A DNA stretch of 64,000 bases, taken from contig JAVDOI010000019.1 of assembly GCA_032191485.1 (NCBI GenBank), positions 10,695,784 through 10,759,783 of the forward strand, read 5' to 3'. Each line of letters opens with the position of its first letter. Positions within the stretch are counted from its first letter, which is position 1. The translations under genes and the position numbers were made by a program. The DNA comes from Leptoclinus maculatus (taxonomy: Eukaryota > Chordata > Actinopteri > Perciformes > Stichaeidae). This document shows, piece after piece, positions 61,301 to 64,000 of this stretch. Under the pieces are notes generated by a model. The model was not told the DNA's origin, made no database searches, and was given only the letters and a program-made list of their open reading frames with translations.

Positions 61301-64000
61301 AACTAAAAAAGTAACTTTTTTTCCAAAGTAACTAAAAATGTAACTTTTTTTCCAAAGTATCTAAAAAAGTTAAAGAGTCTTGCTCAGGGACACTTCGACA
61401 CATGACACGTCCCAGTCAAGGATTGAACCTTCGACCTTGCAGTTACCAGACAACCCTCTTAACCCAGGGAGCCACAGATGGAGGATGGAGTCCAATCTCC
61501 AAAGATGTTGCACTATTCAAATTTGTACAATGTGTAATAAAAGTAACTTTTTTTCCAAAGTAACTAAAAAAGTAACTTTTTTTCCAAAGTAACTAAAAAA
61601 GTAACTTTTTTTCCAAAGTAACTAAAAAAGTAACTTTTTTTCCAAAGTAACTAAAAAAGTAAAAGAGTCTTGCTCAGGGACACTTCGACACATGACATGT
61701 CCCAGTCAAGGTTTGAACCTTCGACCTTGCAGTTACCAGACAACCCTCTTAACCCAGGGAGCCACGGCTGGAGGATGGAGTCCAATCTCCAAAGACGTTG
61801 CACTATTCAAATTTGTACAATGTGTAATAAATTGTGAAATTCTAATGAAGTCTCTCCTGGTTGAATGGTTGACTTTTATGAATTTTTTCAACATGCTGTA
61901 CTATGATTTGTTAATTAAATTAAGTTGAGTATCTTCAAAAATAAAGTAACTTAAAAAGTATCTTCAAAAATGAAGTAACTAAAAAAGTAACTTTTTTTCC
62001 AAAGTAACTAAAAATGTAACTTTTTTTCCAAAGTATCTAAAAAAGTTAAAGAGTCTTGCTCAGGGACACTTCGACACATGACACGTCCCAGTCAAGGATT
62101 GAACCTTCGACCTTGCAGTTACCAGACAACCCTCTTAACCCAGGGAGCCACAGATGGAGGATGGAGTCCAATCTCCAAAGATGTTGCACTATTCAAATTT
62201 GTACAATGTGTAATAAAAGTAACTTTTTTTCCAAAGTAACTAAAAAAGTAACTTTTTTTCCAAAGTAACTAAAAAAGTAACTTTTTTTCCAAAGTAACTA
62301 AAAAAGTAACTTTTTTTCCAAAGTAACTAAAAAAGTAAAAGAGTCTTGCTCAGGGACACTTCGACACATGACATGTCCCAGTCAAGGTTTGAACCTTCGA
62401 CCTTGCAGTTACCAGACAACCCTCTTAACCCAGGGAGCCACGGCTGGAGGATGGAGTCCAATCTCCAAAGACGTTGCACTATTCAAATTTGTACAATGTG
62501 TAATAAATTGTGAAATTCTAATGAAGTCTCTCCTGGTTGAATGGTTGACTTTTATGAATTTTTTCAACATGCTGTACTATGATTTGTTAATTAAATTAAG
62601 TTGAGTATCTTCAAAAATAAAGTAACTTAAAAAGTATCTTCAAAAATGAAGTAACTAAAAAAGTCACTTTTTTTCCAAAGTAACTAAAAATGTAACTTTT
62701 TTTCCAAAGTATCTAAAAAAGTAAAAGAGTCTTGCTCAGGGACACTTCGACACATGACACATCCCAGTCAAGGATTGAACCTTCGACCTTGCAGTTACCA
62801 GACAACCCTCTTAACCCAGGGAGCCACGGCTGGAGGACGGAGTCCAATCTCCAAAGACGTTGCACTATTCAAATTTGTACAATGTGTAATAAATTGTGAA
62901 ATTCTAATGAAGTCTCTCCTGGTTGAATGGTTGACTTTTATGACTTTTTTCAACATGCTGTACTATGATTTGTTAATTAAATTAAGTTGAGTATCTTCAA
63001 AAACAAAGTAACTTAAAATGTATCTTCAAAAATGAAGTAACTAAAAAAGTAACTTTTTTTCCAAAGTAACTAAAAATGTAACTTTTTTTCCAAAGTATCT
63101 AAAAAAGTTAAAGAGTCTTGCTCAGGGACACTTCGACACATGACACGTCCCAGTCAAGGATTGAACCTTCGACCTTGCAGTTACCAGACAACCCTCTTAA
63201 CCCAGGGAGCCACGGATGGAGGATGGAGTCCAATCTCCAAAGATGTTGCACTATTCAAATTTGTACAATGTGTAATAAAAGTAACTTTTTTTCCAAAGTA
63301 ACTAAAAAAGTAACTTTTTTTCCAAAGTAACTAAAAAAGTAACTTTTTTTCCAAAGTAACTAAAAAAGTAACTTTTTTTCCAAAGTAACTAAAAAAGTAA
63401 CTTTTTTTCCAAAGTAACTAAAAAAGTAACTTTTTTTCCAAAGTAACTAAAAAAGTAACTTTTTTTCCAAAGTAACTAAAAAAGTAAAAGAGTCTTGCTC
63501 AGGGACACTTCGACACATGACATGTCCCAGTCAAGGTTTGAACCTTCGACCTTGCAGTTACCAGACAACCCTCTTAACCCAGGGAGCCACGGCTGGAGGA
63601 TGGAGTCCAATCTCCAAAGACGTTGCACTATTCAAATTTGTACAATGTGTAATAAATTGTGAAATTCTAATGAAGTCTCTCCTGGTTGAATGGTTGACTT
63701 TTATGAATTTTTTCAACATGCTGTACTGATTTGTTAATTAAATTAAGTTGAGTATCTTCAAAAATAAAGTAACTTAAAAAGTATCTTCAAAAATGAAGTA
63801 ACTAAAAAAGTAACTTTTTTTCCAAAGTAACTAAAAATGAAACTTTTTTTCCAAAGTATCTAAAAAAGTAAAACAGTCTTGCTCAGGGACACTTCGACAC
63901 ATGACACGTCCCAGTCAAGGATTGAACCTTCGACCTTGCAGTTACCAGACAACCCTCTTAACCCAGGGAGCCACGGCTGGAGGATGGAGTCCAATCTCCA
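58248..64000 (+). repeat. Array B, second forward copy (duplicate of 26249-32000)
   Basis: Same orientation and marker order as 26249-32000. A few indels in the first 600 bp (extra T near 58311, lost A near 58629, extra G near 58816) are followed by what looks like exact identity at a constant offset of 32000 bp to the window end. Includes higher-order repeat 2 again from 60313. Confidence 0.95.

Noticed and set aside
39135..64000. A genuine large inverted repeat acting as a hairpin RNA, piRNA or palindromic amplicon locus
   Set aside because: Attractive but not favoured. One arm has long-read-type indels, the other matches 26249-32000 without visible change after about 59000, and a scaffold gap precedes it. 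Assembly artefact is the simpler explanation until spanning reads show otherwise.

Overview
The window comes from a vertebrate nuclear genome, most likely a teleost fish. It has spliced genes with GT/AG introns, a fish-type tRNA-derived SINE, and very large homogenised tandem arrays. The only protein-coding gene I can support is at the left edge on the minus strand: the first six coding exons of arfgap3 (an Arf GTPase-activating protein of the Golgi/COPI pathway), lying between 72 and 1873. Each exon was recovered by reading the reverse strand. Splice phases agree across all six exons, and the CX2CX16CX2C ArfGAP zinc finger and its arginine are intact. The remaining exons lie beyond the left edge. 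A promoter-like, CpG-containing segment with a CCAAT box and a ZNF143-like site lies just upstream (about 1874-2110).

From 2111 to 4432 there is no recognisable gene. This stretch holds an A18 run, the 3' tail of an old retroposon, and a (TATC)32 microsatellite growing directly from that tail.

Array A (4438-18957) has 13 complete units of 1064 or 1075 bp plus a truncated 14th, all head to tail. The two lengths differ by one 11-bp sub-repeat. Each unit is an internal dimer. One half carries an 'empty' sequence and the other half carries a truncated minus-strand tRNA-SINE head at the equivalent point. Linked sites define two unit haplotypes with at least one recombinant unit.

A transition zone (18958-20018) contains a partial SINE, a block of 29-bp minisatellite, a remnant of the array A unit, and a nearly full-length copy of the same SINE (19791-20018). 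Array B (20019-38934) is built from two monomer types: L, about 386 bp, and S, a SINE head plus a variable number of 29-bp minisatellite copies. These are organised into higher-order repeats of 8012, 4652 and 5357 bp. A 200-N gap (38935-39134) interrupts it.

After the gap the array is inverted (39135-58247), folds back at about 58290 around an 84-bp loop, and runs forward again to 64000. The inverted arm repeats the variant order of 26332-38934 but is peppered with single-base indels. The final forward arm matches 26249-32000 at an offset of 32000 bp, with no difference seen where I compared it after about 59000. The simplest reading is a false duplication caused by a fold-back long read or contig, not a biological palindrome. 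Even so, the inverted arm appears to carry about 6.5 kb of array lying beyond the end of the first contig. No protein-coding function is supported in the arrays. The most interesting biological possibility is that each array B monomer is a degenerate Pol III-type cassette: a SINE head with A- and B-box-like sequences followed by a T6 run.
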